Source: Flavobacteriales bacterium
GTDB lineage: Bacteria > Bacteroidota > Bacteroidia > JANQJC01
Assembly: GCA_028281825.1 (NCBI GenBank)
Contig: JANQJC010000025.1
Span: 1 to 64,000 of the forward strand
DNA: 64,000 nt
Direction: 5' to 3'
The position numbers and the translations under genes are program-made. The notes under the pieces are model-generated. The model ran no database searches. It was not told where the DNA came from and saw only the letters and a list, made by a program, of their open reading frames with translations. Positions within the stretch are counted from its first letter, which is position 1. The number at the start of each line of letters is the position of its first letter. Below are positions 28,297 through 39,615 of this stretch, one piece after another.

Positions 28297-30045
28297 ATGA
28301 ATTTTACTGAAGCACTAGATAATCCAAAGGTAGTATTCGTATCAATTTTGGCGGTAGTGTTGGTGCTTTATGGTAGTTCCATCACTTTTGAGAAAGTGCT
28401 TGATGATACTATCATTGCAGAGCATCCCTACGTACTGGAAGGAATAAGCGCGACGGGTAAAATTTTTAGCAGTGGGTTTTTGAAGGCATATAACGGGGTG
28501 AGCGTTTCCTACAGGCCTTTGTCTACCTTTACTTTTGCACTAGACCAAACCCTAACGGGTGGCAGTCCAGCGGCAAGGCATTTTATCAATCTTGTGTTAT
28601 ATGCCCTATGCGGGTTCTTGATTTGGCTGCTCTCAAAATCTTGGTTTCCCAGGCAGAAAAATTGGTTTCATGCGATGCTGATGGTGTTGTTCATTGCCCA
28701 TCCTATACATACCGAGGTGGTAAGTAACATGAAGAGTAGGGACGAAATACTTACACTTCTGCTGCTATTGGCTAGTTTATTTTTTTTGGACAAATACATA
28801 TTGAAAAAAGAGAATCTATCACTAGGTTTAAGTGTGGGTTTCTTTTTTCTCTCCCTGCTTTGCAAGGAGAGTGCCGTAAGTTTTATAGTTATAATTCCGT
28901 TGGTATTATACGTGTTCTACAAACAATCCTGGAAGGAAATAGGCAAAACCATAGTGCCTTTTGCAGCACCCTTTGTGGTTTACTTTTTAATCCGCTTGAT
29001 GGTGTTAGATGGTGTTTCAGCTACAGGTTTGACCCATGTGCTCAATAATTCTTTTGTTGAATCTACAGGAATTATAGACAGGCTAGCTAGCAGTAGTTAC
29101 CTGCTGTTGCTTTATTTTCAAAAGCTGGTGGCACCTGTTGGTTTGTGTTGGGATTATGGTTATCCTATTATCAAACATATTCCGCTGTCAAGTGGCTTAG
29201 GAATAGCATATGTAATTGGTGCAATGGCACTTGCTGCATTGGGTGTTTATCTGCTTATCAAAAGGAACGTTTTTGGCTGGGCAATCATTTGTACTATAGC
29301 TTCATTGGGGCTAGTGCTCAACTTTCTGGTACTGATTGGTGCCAACTTTGCAGAGCGGTTTTTGTTTACACCATCCCTGTTTTTTGTAATTGCGTTGGCA
29401 GTGGCATTTGCTTATGGTTTAAACCAATATAGATACCAAAACATTACCAAAGGGCTTTTGGCTGTTGTATTGATATTTTATAGTTACCAGACTTTTACCC
29501 GAAACCTGGATTGGAAAAACCCCGAGACGCTTTTTCTATCATCACTTGAAGTGCATCCTGAAAGCACGAGGGTACAAACCAGCGTTGGGACGTTGTATCG
29601 CGGTAAAGCTGAGCAAACGCCTCCATCCCCACAGCAAGAGAGGTTGTATATGAAAGCCCTTAAGCACTATGAATTGGCTATTAAGGCTTTAGATGAAAAT
29701 TTTGAGGCTTGGTTTAATACTGGAGTTATTTACCAGAATACTGGCAGGCTAGACTTGGCTGAGAAGTGTTTCAGTAAGGTTGTTGAAATTAACGCAGAAT
29801 ATACGGGAGCTTATAATAATCTGGGTTTCATCAATTTCAGTAAGAAAGACTACAAAACCGCCTTAGGTTTTTTCACGAAAGCGGATAGCTTGCAACCCAA
29901 TAATCCTAAGGTGATTGGGAACATTGCTTCTGCTTACCATAATATGAAGCAATATGATAAAGCAAGGACTTACTATGAGAAGTCACTCAATCTCAATCCG
30001 AATCAACCAGATGTGCGGGCTAATTATGGTAAGTTGCCCAGGTAA
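28297..30045 (+). CDS. multi-TM TPR protein (TMTC/DUF1736-like membrane protein)
   Basis: Multiple TM segments then C-terminal TPRs (AWFNTGVIYQNTGRLDLAEKCFSKVVEIN etc.). Confidence 0.82.
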   Translation: MNFTEALDNPKVVFVSILAVVLVLYGSSITFEKVLDDTIIAEHPYVLEGISATGKIFSSGFLKAYNGVSVSYRPLSTFTFALDQTLTGGSPAARHFINLVLYALCGFLIWLLSKSWFPRQKNWFHAMLMVLFIAHPIHTEVVSNMKSRDEILTLLLLLASLFFLDKYILKKENLSLGLSVGFFFLSLLCKESAVSFIVIIPLVLYVFYKQSWKEIGKTIVPFAAPFVVYFLIRLMVLDGVSATGLTHVLNNSFVESTGIIDRLASSSYLLLLYFQKLVAPVGLCWDYGYPIIKHIPLSSGLGIAYVIGAMALAALGVYLLIKRNVFGWAIICTIASLGLVLNFLVLIGANFAERFLFTPSLFFVIALAVAFAYGLNQYRYQNITKGLLAVVLIFYSYQTFTRNLDWKNPETLFLSSLEVHPESTRVQTSVGTLYRGKAEQTPPSPQQERLYMKALKHYELAIKALDENFEAWFNTGVIYQNTGRLDLAEKCFSKVVEINAEYTGAYNNLGFINFSKKDYKTALGFFTKADSLQPNNPKVIGNIASAYHNMKQYDKARTYYEKSLNLNPNQPDVRANYGKLPR

Positions 30046-31302
30046 TTACTCTTGGTAGGGTCTTTTTCCGCCCCCAAAGTTGTACTTATAAGTTACCCCG
30101 GTCATTAAGGTATTGCGCAAAGGGTGATTGCTTTCAGTTGGAATTAAATAACTTGTATTTATCTCAAATCCCATAAAGCCAACCCCTAAACCGATGGTGA
30201 AGAATTTTCTATTGCCTTTGGAATAATCCTCATGAAAATATCCACCTCTTAAAGCAGCAAAAAGTTGATTCTTATATACAAATCGGCCTTCAAGCCCGAT
30301 TTTATGTATCAATTCTCTTATCTCTTCTTGTGCTCCACCAGGGGCATCATAAAATGATTGTAACATTCCTTGAAAAGCATTTACATTGGGGTCATACCCT
30401 TCAGCAATGACTGGAGAACCATCTGGGTTATAGACAATGTTGCCAATACTATCAAGCTGATAAGACGGTGGAGTAGGGACTAGAAGCTTCGCCATTTCAT
30501 AATTAAAATCTCCAGCTATGTATGTACTATCACCTTTAAGTTTTATTCTGGGGCTAATCATAAAACCGAGTTTCAGTTCAGTATGTACAAACTCGTCTTG
30601 AGGTGTGTATATAAAATTGTACCTATCGTCAACTGGTTCAAAGTAAGATATTTTGTTGCCTGCATTAAGTACTGAGAATCCGATACTATATCCCATATCC
30701 ACTATTGTATCCAGAATTGTCCGATTAGCATAGTTTAGCCCCAGATCTGCTAAAAGGATTTGCCCTGCCTTGAAACCCCCTAATTCACCATACACGTCAG
30801 AATGAATGTACTTAAGGGAAGTACCTATTGCAAATCCTCTCAATGTTCTGTAAGCGTATCGGAGAGACATGCTTTGTTCATAAGGTTTGTGAGAGCCAAT
30901 TGGTATTCCAATAGGGTCCGTAAATGTTATTTCGCCTCGATTGAAACCCGTATAATCAAAACCAACAGCATGTCTTTTGTTTATTTCAGCAGCAATGCCG
31001 GCATTGATAATGTATAAGTCTGAGATAAAAGCTCTTAGCCAAGGGGAGTGTGAAACTTTTGCGGATATGTAGGGTCTGCCAATGGCCAGTAAAGCTGGAT
31101 TGTGATAAAGCCCTGCGTTTTGATAAAAGCCCGTATTTGATACTCCTGCCCAAGCCTTACCAGATGAAGGAATGTCTGTCACTATTCCAAGAAAGACGGC
31201 TTGCGGAGATATAACATTTAAGTCATTAGATTGAGCCTGGGTTGGGTTGTATGAGATGATAGACAAAAAAACTAGTAGAGAAAGTAGAAGTAACTTTTTC
31301 AT
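30046..31302 (-). CDS. type IX secretion outer membrane protein PorV-like
   Basis: Signal peptide; YHNPALLAIGRPYISAKVSHSPWLRAFISDLYIINAGIAAEI...GEITFTDPIG matches the PorV pattern. Confidence 0.75.
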   Translation of the reverse strand: MKKLLLLSLLVFLSIISYNPTQAQSNDLNVISPQAVFLGIVTDIPSSGKAWAGVSNTGFYQNAGLYHNPALLAIGRPYISAKVSHSPWLRAFISDLYIINAGIAAEINKRHAVGFDYTGFNRGEITFTDPIGIPIGSHKPYEQSMSLRYAYRTLRGFAIGTSLKYIHSDVYGELGGFKAGQILLADLGLNYANRTILDTIVDMGYSIGFSVLNAGNKISYFEPVDDRYNFIYTPQDEFVHTELKLGFMISPRIKLKGDSTYIAGDFNYEMAKLLVPTPPSYQLDSIGNIVYNPDGSPVIAEGYDPNVNAFQGMLQSFYDAPGGAQEEIRELIHKIGLEGRFVYKNQLFAALRGGYFHEDYSKGNRKFFTIGLGVGFMGFEINTSYLIPTESNHPLRNTLMTGVTYKYNFGGGKRPYQE

Positions 31303-31377
31303 TAGGCGTGATTTCCAAACAAAGTTAACGAAAAAATACTAAGCAAATTGTAAATACAACCTCTATGAAGTAAGTGG

Positions 31378-34230
31378 CTAGAATTCAAGGCCTAGCTGTG
31401 CAGAGCCACTTCCCGAACCTTTATCGCTAGATTTTTTGGGTTCTGGCTTCTTCTCTTCTTCTTTCTTGGGTTTTTCCTTCTTAACTGATAACTCAACTTC
31501 AACTGGCTTTTCAGGCTTGGTTTCGGCTTTGGGCTTTTCTTCCTTTTCAGGTTTTGGTATGTCTTCTGCCTTAGGCTTGTCTTCAGCTACTCGTGTTTCA
31601 TCACTACTACCGTTATCATTCCCATCATCCTTACTTTTAGGGTTTTCTGATTCTTCAGGCTCTTCATAGGGTAGTGGTTCGAGCAAGTCAACAGAGTTGA
31701 GTGTATGGGTTGTGAGCCTATTGCCTTGAGCCTTGAGGCCTTTGACTGAGATAAAGTCGACCATGTTAATCACTTCAGGTTCTCGTTGGTCTTTATTCTG
31801 CTCTTTCCTAAAATTGAGTTGTATTTGTGGTATCCAATCGCTGGAAACTATTTCCAGTTGTGAGTTTTCATGCTCACTGATGAACTTGACTTTTTTGTCC
31901 GTTTTTTCCACTAAGAAACGCTTTACATAGTAGAGTTTCTTATCCCCATCAAAATAAACTACAGATAATGGTTTTTTAGGGTTCCACTTTTCTATCAGTA
32001 TCATGTCTTCATCAAAGTGTGTGTCCAGGCTATATGGGGTAAGTTTATACTCGCCACTTTGCATAACAGTAAGTATAAGGTCTTCACCCAGGAATTCGCC
32101 TAGAAGTTCACCACGCTCATCTACATTCAAGCGCTGAACGGTATCATCAAACCATATCTTTCTTGCCCCCAGAGTTGACACCCCTTCCTCACTCTTCACT
32201 ATTTTTCTCACGGGGTTTTTAGTGAGGATGTTGCCCTTAGAGTTACGCCCTTTGATGGCCAATTCACTAAAGTCAAAATCAAAGTTGAGTTTTTTGATTT
32301 TTGGTAGTGCCTTATGGTGAATAGTGATTACTTCAGCCTCACCATTAGGATTAGCAGTGAAATATAGCACACTAGAACCTTTGGTTCCTGCCGTTAGATC
32401 ATACTCTTTATCACGGGTAATGCTAGTTACTGCAAAGCGTTTAACCATGGTCTTGCCTTTAGGTCCATCACGGTATACCATATTGTAAATCGTACGCTCG
32501 TCGCTTTTTTTCCATACGTTCACATGGATAACATTTTTGCCAACATAGGTCTTGTCATCAGCCTTTACCACCATCATCACACCATCTTCGCGAAAAATAA
32601 TGACATCATCTATATCTGAACACTCACAGATAAATTCATCTTTTTTGAGGCTGTTGCCATACCCAACAAACCCTTCAGCCCTGTTAACATATAGCTTTTC
32701 GTTTTTCACGGCCACCCTTGCAGCTTCAATATTGTCGAATGGCTTTATTTCGGTTTTTCTTTCCCTGCCTTCGCTGTATTTTTTCTTCAGGTTTTTGTAA
32801 TACTCAATGGCATAATCTACCAGATTGTCCAAATGGTGTTGAACTTGATCTAAGGCATCTTCCAAGCCCTTGATATGTTCATCAGCTTTGAAGGAATCGA
32901 ACTTGGAAATGCGTTTGATTTTTATCTCTGTAAGGCGAATGATATCATCCTCGGTAACTTCTCTTTTGAGTTTTTTCTTGTGTGGCTCCAAGCCTTTGTC
33001 AATAGCCGAAATAACGCCTTCCCAAGTTTCTTCTTCCTCAATATCGCGATATATGCGGTTCTCAATAAATATCTTTTCTAGAGAAGAGAAGTGCCATGCT
33101 TCCAGCAATTCCGCTTTCTTGATTTCCAACTCCATTTTGAGTAGGTCAAGCGTTTGCTGGGTGCATATTCTCAATATCTCATTTACATCAAGAAATTTTG
33201 GTTTCTCGTCCTCAATGATACAGGCATTTGGTGAGATAGAAACTTCACAATCGGTAAAGCTGTAGAGTGCGTCAATGGTCTTATCAGGCGATATACCTGA
33301 AGCCAGGTGTATAATTATCTCGACATGTTCAGCAGTATTATCTTCTACTTTTTTAATTTTGATTTTGCCCTTATCGTTGGCTTTAACGATAGAGTCAATC
33401 AATGAAGTAGTTGTAGTACCGTACGGTATTTCAGTAATTACAAGTGCCTTTTTGTCCAGTTGTGATATGCGGGCACGTACCCTTACTTTTCCACCTCTTA
33501 GGCCTCCATTGTAATTGGAAAAGTCGGCCATACCACCACTTGGGAAGTCAGGAACTATATTGGTTTTCTTTCCCTTTAAAACATCAATGGAGCCGTCAAT
33601 CAATTCCACGAAGTTGTGAGGTAATATCTTACTTGCTAAACCTACCGCTATGCCTTCAACACCTTGGGCCAATAGCAGTGGAAATTTAACTGGGAGTGTA
33701 ATGGGTTCCTTGTTTCTTCCATCATATGAGGCCTGCCAGCGTGTGGTTTTTGGATTGAAGACAACTTCAAGTGCAAACTTGGAGAGTTTGGCTTCAATAT
33801 ACCTGGGAGCCGCAGCTGAGTCACCTGTAAGTATGTTCCCCCAGTTACCCTGAGTGTCTATCAATAAGCTTTTTTGACCTAAGCCCACTAAGGCATCGCC
33901 GATTGAAGCATCACCATGGGGGTGGTACTTCATGGTATTACCAATGATGTTCGCGACCTTATGGAAACGGCCATCATCCATTTCTCTCATGGCGTGGAGT
34001 ATCCTGCGCTGAACGGGTTTTAGGCCATCTTCAATTGCAGGCACAGAGCGCTCAAGGATTACATAGGAAGCGTAATCCAGGAACCAATTCTTATACATCC
34101 CAGATATATGGATAATGGAAGAGCCCTGCTCATCACCAACTTCTTCACCGGCATCCTCCAACTCGTGTTCTTCTTCTGGATTCTCAGGTTCTATGTCGTC
34201 TTTTTTGCTCACTTTCTTTTTGGTGCTCAT
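31378..34230 (-). CDS. parC: DNA topoisomerase IV subunit A (gyrA/parC family)
   Basis: SYVILERSVPAIEDGLKPVQRRILHAM, TQGNWGNILTGDSAAAPRYIEAKLS; charged C-terminal tail ending QLGLEF. Confidence 0.9.
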   Translation of the reverse strand: MSTKKKVSKKDDIEPENPEEEHELEDAGEEVGDEQGSSIIHISGMYKNWFLDYASYVILERSVPAIEDGLKPVQRRILHAMREMDDGRFHKVANIIGNTMKYHPHGDASIGDALVGLGQKSLLIDTQGNWGNILTGDSAAAPRYIEAKLSKFALEVVFNPKTTRWQASYDGRNKEPITLPVKFPLLLAQGVEGIAVGLASKILPHNFVELIDGSIDVLKGKKTNIVPDFPSGGMADFSNYNGGLRGGKVRVRARISQLDKKALVITEIPYGTTTTSLIDSIVKANDKGKIKIKKVEDNTAEHVEIIIHLASGISPDKTIDALYSFTDCEVSISPNACIIEDEKPKFLDVNEILRICTQQTLDLLKMELEIKKAELLEAWHFSSLEKIFIENRIYRDIEEEETWEGVISAIDKGLEPHKKKLKREVTEDDIIRLTEIKIKRISKFDSFKADEHIKGLEDALDQVQHHLDNLVDYAIEYYKNLKKKYSEGRERKTEIKPFDNIEAARVAVKNEKLYVNRAEGFVGYGNSLKKDEFICECSDIDDVIIFREDGVMMVVKADDKTYVGKNVIHVNVWKKSDERTIYNMVYRDGPKGKTMVKRFAVTSITRDKEYDLTAGTKGSSVLYFTANPNGEAEVITIHHKALPKIKKLNFDFDFSELAIKGRNSKGNILTKNPVRKIVKSEEGVSTLGARKIWFDDTVQRLNVDERGELLGEFLGEDLILTVMQSGEYKLTPYSLDTHFDEDMILIEKWNPKKPLSVVYFDGDKKLYYVKRFLVEKTDKKVKFISEHENSQLEIVSSDWIPQIQLNFRKEQNKDQREPEVINMVDFISVKGLKAQGNRLTTHTLNSVDLLEPLPYEEPEESENPKSKDDGNDNGSSDETRVAEDKPKAEDIPKPEKEEKPKAETKPEKPVEVELSVKKEKPKKEEEKKPEPKKSSDKGSGSGSAQLGLEF

Positions 34231-34281
34231 AGACACAAAATCTTGTGTCTCTATATATATGTTTTGTTTTTTACCAATTCG

Positions 34282-36132
34282 CTATGCTGCGTCTTCTACC
34301 AGGTCTTTTTCTACTTTCAAATTCTCAATGATGAAGTCCTGTCTGTCTGGGGTGTTTTTGCCCATGTAGAATTTCAACATTTGTGGTACTCCATCATCTT
34401 TACTGATAATAACCGGGTCAAGACGGATATCCTTACCGATAAAGTACTTGAATTCTTCGGGTGATATTTCGCCCAAACCTTTAAATCGGGTTATCTCTGG
34501 GTTTTTACCCAACTTTTCCATTGCCTCTAATTTCTCTTCTTCACTATAGCAATAGATGGTTTCTTTCTTATTCCTCACACGAAAGAGCGGTGTCTGCAAG
34601 ATATACAGGTGCCCTTTCTTCACCAAATCAGGGAAGAATTGCAGGAAGAAGGTTATCAATAGTAAACGAATGTGCATTCCATCTACATCGGCATCAGTAG
34701 CGATTACTACGTTATTATAGCGCAATTCATCCATGCCTTCTTCAATGTTCAAGGCATTTTGTAAAAGGTTGAACTCTTCGTTTTCGTATACAATCTTCTT
34801 GGTCAGGCCATAGCAATTCAGGGGCTTACCCTTCAGGCTAAACACGGCTTGGGTAGCCACATCACGGGCTGTTGTGATGGAACCACTAGCTGAGTCACCC
34901 TCGGTGATAAAGATGGTGCTCTCCAACCTTCGCTCTTCTTTAATATCATTGTAATGAACCTTGCAATCCCTCAATTTTCTATTATGAACGGCAGCAGCCT
35001 TAGCACGTTTTTTGGCTAACTGCTTGATGCCTGCCATGTCTTTGCGTTCACGCTCTGACTGGAGTATCTTTTTTAACAAGGCATTGGCAACTTCCTCATT
35101 CTTATGAAGGAAATTATCCAAAGCTGTCTTCATGAAGTCACCCACAAAAGCTTTAACAGATTGCCCATCAGGCTCCATATATTGTGAACCCAGCTTGGTT
35201 TTGGTTTGCGATTCAAACACTGGTTCAATCACTTTCACAGAAACAGCTGCAATGATGGATGCACGCACATCTACTGCATCAAAATCTTTTTTGTAAAAAT
35301 CACGAATGGTTTTAACTACAGCCTCACGAAAGGCTCCTTGATGGGTGCCACCCATCGTGGTGTGCTGGCCATTCACAAAAGAGTAGTAGTCTTCACCATA
35401 GCCATTACCGTGCGTCATGGCTATTTCAATATCATCACCACTAAGGTGTATAATAGGGTATTGTATCTCTTCGTCTATCTTATGCTCCAGCAGGTCTTTT
35501 AAGCCATTCTCTGACTTGATTTTGTTTCCATTGAAGTAAATGGTCAACCCAGTATTCAGATAGGCATAGTTCCAGAGCATATTCTCGATATACTCATTGA
35601 TAAAATGGTATTTGCCAAAAATCGCTTCGTCAGGAGTGAACTTTACCAGGGTGCCATGGCGCTGACCACTTTCGTCAACGGGATGGTCAGTAGATATATT
35701 CCCCTGCTCAAACTCGGCTACTTTTTTCTTGCCTTCACGAACTGATTGCACCAGAAACTCACTGGAGAGTGCATTTACCGCTTTAGTCCCCACACCGTTC
35801 AAACCAACGGACTTTTTAAAGACAGCACTATCATATTTGGCACCGGTGTTTATCTTCGAAACACAATCAATCACCTTACCCAGAGGAATGCCACGGCCAT
35901 AGTCGCGAACTTTTACCAGGCTGTCTTTTACAGTTACCTCAATTACCTTACCATGGCCCATCACGTATTCATCAATGCAGTTGTCTATCACCTCTTTTAA
36001 GAGGATATAGATGCCATCATCTTGTGAAGAGCCATCACCCAACTTACCGATGTACATACCAGGCCTCAAGCGAATGTGTTCGCTCCACGATAAGGACTTA
36101 ATACTATCTTCGGTATATTGTTGTTCTGCCAT
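34282..36132 (-). CDS. parE: DNA topoisomerase IV subunit B (gyrB/parE family)
   Basis: [51 protein letters not shown] motif; start moved to MAEQQYTED. Confidence 0.92.
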   Translation of the reverse strand: MAEQQYTEDSIKSLSWSEHIRLRPGMYIGKLGDGSSQDDGIYILLKEVIDNCIDEYVMGHGKVIEVTVKDSLVKVRDYGRGIPLGKVIDCVSKINTGAKYDSAVFKKSVGLNGVGTKAVNALSSEFLVQSVREGKKKVAEFEQGNISTDHPVDESGQRHGTLVKFTPDEAIFGKYHFINEYIENMLWNYAYLNTGLTIYFNGNKIKSENGLKDLLEHKIDEEIQYPIIHLSGDDIEIAMTHGNGYGEDYYSFVNGQHTTMGGTHQGAFREAVVKTIRDFYKKDFDAVDVRASIIAAVSVKVIEPVFESQTKTKLGSQYMEPDGQSVKAFVGDFMKTALDNFLHKNEEVANALLKKILQSERERKDMAGIKQLAKKRAKAAAVHNRKLRDCKVHYNDIKEERRLESTIFITEGDSASGSITTARDVATQAVFSLKGKPLNCYGLTKKIVYENEEFNLLQNALNIEEGMDELRYNNVVIATDADVDGMHIRLLLITFFLQFFPDLVKKGHLYILQTPLFRVRNKKETIYCYSEEEKLEAMEKLGKNPEITRFKGLGEISPEEFKYFIGKDIRLDPVIISKDDGVPQMLKFYMGKNTPDRQDFIIENLKVEKDLVEDAA

Positions 36133-36363
36133 TTCTATAAAGTTTTTGGTTGCCCACAAAAAGGGCGAGGGTTACCTCTCTTAATACTTTAAGGGTGGAA
36201 GGCTCGTAAAATTATAAAACATTAGTAATATCAGGGGATGTAGCCCTGAAAGTTACCAACACATTATTCACAAAAAGTGGTGGTTTTACCCTCTGAAAGA
36301 GTTTGGAGGCAGGTTGCCCTATTTATAAAACCCTAAAAGGGACTTTAAGCCCTTTCATGGTGA

Positions 36364-37461
36364 TTAAACATTAAACCTGAAGTGCATGATATCGCCATCT
36401 TGTACCACATATTCTTTGCCTTCTGCGCGCATCTTGCCTTGCTCTTTCACAGCCGTCTCAGATCCAAGCTGAACGAAATCAGCATATTTGATGGTTTCCG
36501 CTCGGATAAAGCCTTTTTCAAAGTCAGAATGGATGACACCAGCTGCTTGTGGGGCTGTCATGCCTTTATTGATAGTCCATGCACGGACTTCTTTTTCTCC
36601 CGCGGTAAAATAGGTTTGTAAGTCTAATAAGCTATAAGCGGCTTTTATCAATTTGTTTACACCAGGTTCAGTCAGTCCCACATCGTTAAGGAATTCCATT
36701 CTTTCCTCATAGGTTTCTAGCTCAGCGATATCGGCTTCTAAAGCTGCAGAAATCAAGATTACTTCAGCATTTTCATCCTTTACGGCTTCTTTCACTTTTT
36801 CACTATGCTCATTGCCATCTACTACCGAATCTTCGTCCATGTTGCAGACATAAAGCACAGGCTTACTGGTCAATAGGAATAATTCTCCTACTAACTCCAT
36901 TTCTTTGACATCTAAGGGCGCAGTGCGTGCTGATTTAGCTTGAAGCAGGTGGTCTTTTACTTTGCTTAGCACGTCAAACGTGCGCTTGGCATCCTTGTCG
37001 CCTACCTGAGCCTGTTTCTTTACTTTCTCAATACGTTTTTCAACTACTTCAAGGTCTTTCAACTGAAGCTCATAATCAATGGTCTCTTTATCACGAATTG
37101 GATTAACGCTGCCATCAACGTGGGTTACGTTATCATTTTCAAAGCACCTTAAAACATGGATGATGGCATCTGTTTCACGAATGTTGCCTAAGAACTGATT
37201 GCCCAATCCTTCACCCTTACTGGCGCCTTTCACCAAGCCTGCAATGTCCACAATCTCGATGGTAGTTGGTAACACCTTTTGTGGTTTTACCAGTTCGGCC
37301 AGTTTTTCCAGCCTATCATCAGGTACGGTTATCACACCCACATTAGGCTCAATGGTACAAAAAGGGAAGTTAGCTGCCTGTGCTTTGGCATTAGTCAAAC
37401 AATTGAACAAAGTAGATTTGCCTACATTGGGCAAGCCTACAATTCCACATTTCAAGCTCAT
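36364..37461 (-). CDS. ychF: redox-regulated/Obg-like ATPase YchF
   Basis: [42 protein letters not shown]-terminal TGS domain. Confidence 0.97.
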   Translation of the reverse strand: MSLKCGIVGLPNVGKSTLFNCLTNAKAQAANFPFCTIEPNVGVITVPDDRLEKLAELVKPQKVLPTTIEIVDIAGLVKGASKGEGLGNQFLGNIRETDAIIHVLRCFENDNVTHVDGSVNPIRDKETIDYELQLKDLEVVEKRIEKVKKQAQVGDKDAKRTFDVLSKVKDHLLQAKSARTAPLDVKEMELVGELFLLTSKPVLYVCNMDEDSVVDGNEHSEKVKEAVKDENAEVILISAALEADIAELETYEERMEFLNDVGLTEPGVNKLIKAAYSLLDLQTYFTAGEKEVRAWTINKGMTAPQAAGVIHSDFEKGFIRAETIKYADFVQLGSETAVKEQGKMRAEGKEYVVQDGDIMHFRFNV

Positions 37462-37539
37462 AAAATAATCTGTAAAAATTCAGGGGTGCAAATATAGGGA
37501 TTATGGAGGGAAATTCGGAGTAAAGTTATCAGGCTATTT

Positions 37540-37758
37540 CTACCTTAGAAATACTTTTAAATCATCCTCAGACCAAGTGGATGTTTGAAGGATTTTCTTC
37601 TTGTAATTGTCCATAGTCTTGGCTCTATCCTCTTTTTGCTTATGCAGAAGGAAATCCAGGAAATTGTCAATTTCCTTTTTGGCCAACTTGCTTAACTGTC
37701 CATATTTGGTTGCTATGTCATTTACCTTGCTCAAAGTGCTTTTGATTTCTTTTATCAA
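37540..37758 (-). CDS. small hypothetical protein (DUF2281/antitoxin-like)
   Basis: KKEIDNFLDFLLHKQK...ILQTSTWSEDDLKVF; composition plausible but short. Confidence 0.5.
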   Translation of the reverse strand: MIKEIKSTLSKVNDIATKYGQLSKLAKKEIDNFLDFLLHKQKEDRAKTMDNYKKKILQTSTWSEDDLKVFLR

Positions 37759-37793
37759 AGATACGGAAAAATTGGGGGATTTATCTTTTCAAA

Positions 37794-38102
37794 TCAATGG
37801 TTTTTATCCTCTTCGAGGTTATTATTTTCCAGGAAAATAGTAGCTATAAGAAATAATGCTAAAGCTACATCAACAACATTCCAAATCAGCCTACCCAATG
37901 CGATTTTTACAAAAGGCTGAAAAAGTAAAGCTATTGCACTGTATACAAAAGGCATGACCTTGTTCCCAATCGCAAAACTATGGTAAGCTAAATAGCCGCA
38001 GCCTGCAAATACGGCAAACCTTACAAATTGGTAATAGCCATAGGGCATGTTAAAAAGGCAGAGCAGAAGAATGAACGCAAGACCTATTTTGAGGATTTTC
38101 AA
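37794..38102 (-). CDS. small multi-TM protein (DUF6804-like)
   Basis: MPYGYYQFVRFAVFAGCGYLAYHSF...; four predicted TM stretches. Confidence 0.65.
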   Translation of the reverse strand: MKILKIGLAFILLLCLFNMPYGYYQFVRFAVFAGCGYLAYHSFAIGNKVMPFVYSAIALLFQPFVKIALGRLIWNVVDVALALFLIATIFLENNNLEEDKNH

Positions 38103-38305
38103 ACGTCGTTTGATTTAAGGGTTTTTATGCTCCAACGAATAGCATAGAATAAGTATCTCAAGAAAAATAGTACGATGAATGCCATTATTGCACCGATAAT
38201 TCTAAACTTCTTACAATCGTCTTCATTAAAAAGAGAGTTAAGCCATTTATTTGAAGCAGAATGCTCCAAATCAAAAATTTCATTATTCAATCGGATTCGT
38301 TCCAT
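38099..38305 (-). CDS. small single-TM protein
   Basis: ATG at 38305 (MERIRLNNEIFDLEHSASNKWLN...), ATGA overlap with the DUF6804-like gene. Confidence 0.5.
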   Translation of the reverse strand: MERIRLNNEIFDLEHSASNKWLNSLFNEDDCKKFRIIGAIMAFIVLFFLRYLFYAIRWSIKTLKSNDV

Positions 38306-38328
38306 ATCACAGTTTTTAAAAGCTGTCA

Positions 38329-38759
38329 CTAATTTTTTGGAGGGGGTGGGGGTAGCACTAATTCTTTCTTTTTTAAGTCAGATAAAGGAGGTAGTTCATC
38401 TATTTTACCCTCTGAATAAGTTTGGGATAGTGTAGTATTAGAAAGTCTATCGTTAGATTTTGAGACTTCTTCATTTACATCATCAAACTTATCTTTGACA
38501 ACAAAATCTTCGGATATTTGTGTGTCGGAGCTTTCAGTCGCAGTATTTATTGCTTTTTGTAAAGAATCACAAAGAAGGGTAACTGCTTGCAGAGAATCCT
38601 TTTTGGTATCTATGCTGTATTATTTTCAAGGGAGTATCTTAGGTAATGATAACCATTTGAAAGTAATGGAAGAAGTGCGGCTAATCCTCCAATTACAAAG
38701 ACTAAGAGAAAAATTAAAAACTCTCTAGCAATTATTTTTTTAGTCCGTTTATGCATCAT
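38329..38759 (-). pseudogene. frameshifted TM-anchored periplasmic protein gene (two frames)
   Basis: Frame 1: MMHKRTKKIIAREFLIFLLVFVIGGLAALLPLLSNGYHYLRYSLENNTA*(38610); frame 2 open 38619-38329: YSIDTKKDSLQAVTLLCDSLQKAINTATESSDTQISEDFVVKDKFDDVNEEVSKSNDRLSNTTLSQTYSEGKIDELPPLSDLKKKELVLPPPPPKN*. Confidence 0.6.
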
Positions 38760-38886
38760 TAAACTTCTTGAGTGACTGTGATAGAACAAACTGTTCAAGA
38801 TTTTGATGATTTGAAAATATACAATTTCTTTGTTTTTTCTAATAAACTGAGGACTTTCAAAAAATACCCTAATTTCGAGGCCGAAC

Positions 38887-39540
38887 ATGATAAGCGCGAA
38901 AAATATCACTAAGAATTATGGCGCCTTGCAAGTGCTGAAGGGGGTTGACCTTGAAGTGAAGCAAGGGGAAATAATCAGTATTGTGGGGGCTTCAGGGGCT
39001 GGTAAATCTACCTTGCTGCATATTATCGGCACCTTGGATAAGCCAGACAATGGTGAAGTAACGGTAGATGGTGTGAAGGTGCAATATATGAGTGATAAGT
39101 CGCTTTCTACTTTTCGTAATCAGAAGATTGGTTTCGTGTTCCAGTTCCATCATTTGTTGCCTGAGTTTACAGCTCTGGAGAATGTTTGCATCCCTGCATA
39201 TATCAATCGTAAATCAAAGGCAGAGACAGAAGCCAAGGCTTCTGGAATACTTGAATTTTTGGGGTTGAAAGATAGGTTGCATCATAAGCCTTCCGAACTT
39301 TCTGGTGGCGAGCAGCAAAGGGTAGCTATAGCCCGTGCATTGATTAATGACCCTGCGGTGATATTGGCTGATGAGCCTAGTGGTAACTTGGACTCAAATA
39401 CCGCTAAGGAGCTTCATGAAATGTTCTTTACCCTACGTGAGAAATATGGGCAAACCTTTGTGATTGTGACTCATAACATAGAGCTAGCCGAAATGGCTGA
39501 CCGCAAACTCACCATGACAGACGGCAAGATAGACGCCTGA
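38887..39540 (+). CDS. lolD: LolD-like ABC transporter ATP-binding protein
   Basis: [58 protein letters not shown]. Confidence 0.9.
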   Translation: MISAKNITKNYGALQVLKGVDLEVKQGEIISIVGASGAGKSTLLHIIGTLDKPDNGEVTVDGVKVQYMSDKSLSTFRNQKIGFVFQFHHLLPEFTALENVCIPAYINRKSKAETEAKASGILEFLGLKDRLHHKPSELSGGEQQRVAIARALINDPAVILADEPSGNLDSNTAKELHEMFFTLREKYGQTFVIVTHNIELAEMADRKLTMTDGKIDA

Positions 39541-39615
39541 TTGGGAATAAAAATCCCTCTGTTTGCGTAACTTTTTGGGTAAATTAGCATAAGAATAGGC
39601 TAAAACACCCCGCAA

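Noticed and set aside
32870-33265. 131-aa plus-strand ORF
   Set aside because: Antisense to parC; shadow frame with no family features
37171-37186. tgtttcacgaatgttg resembles half of a parS site (TGTTTCACGTGAAACA)
   Set aside because: Only the left half matches, it lies inside ychF coding sequence and is far from parAB; no full parS-like palindrome was seen in the window
38175-38728. Two plus-strand ORFs (86 and 77 aa) near the frameshifted gene
   Set aside because: Antisense shadows; the minus-strand frames continue the membrane protein and fit the local gene order better
38760-38909. N-terminal extension of the 38610-38909 ORF
   Set aside because: Overlaps the divergent lolD start; MMHKRTKK at 38759 is a better start
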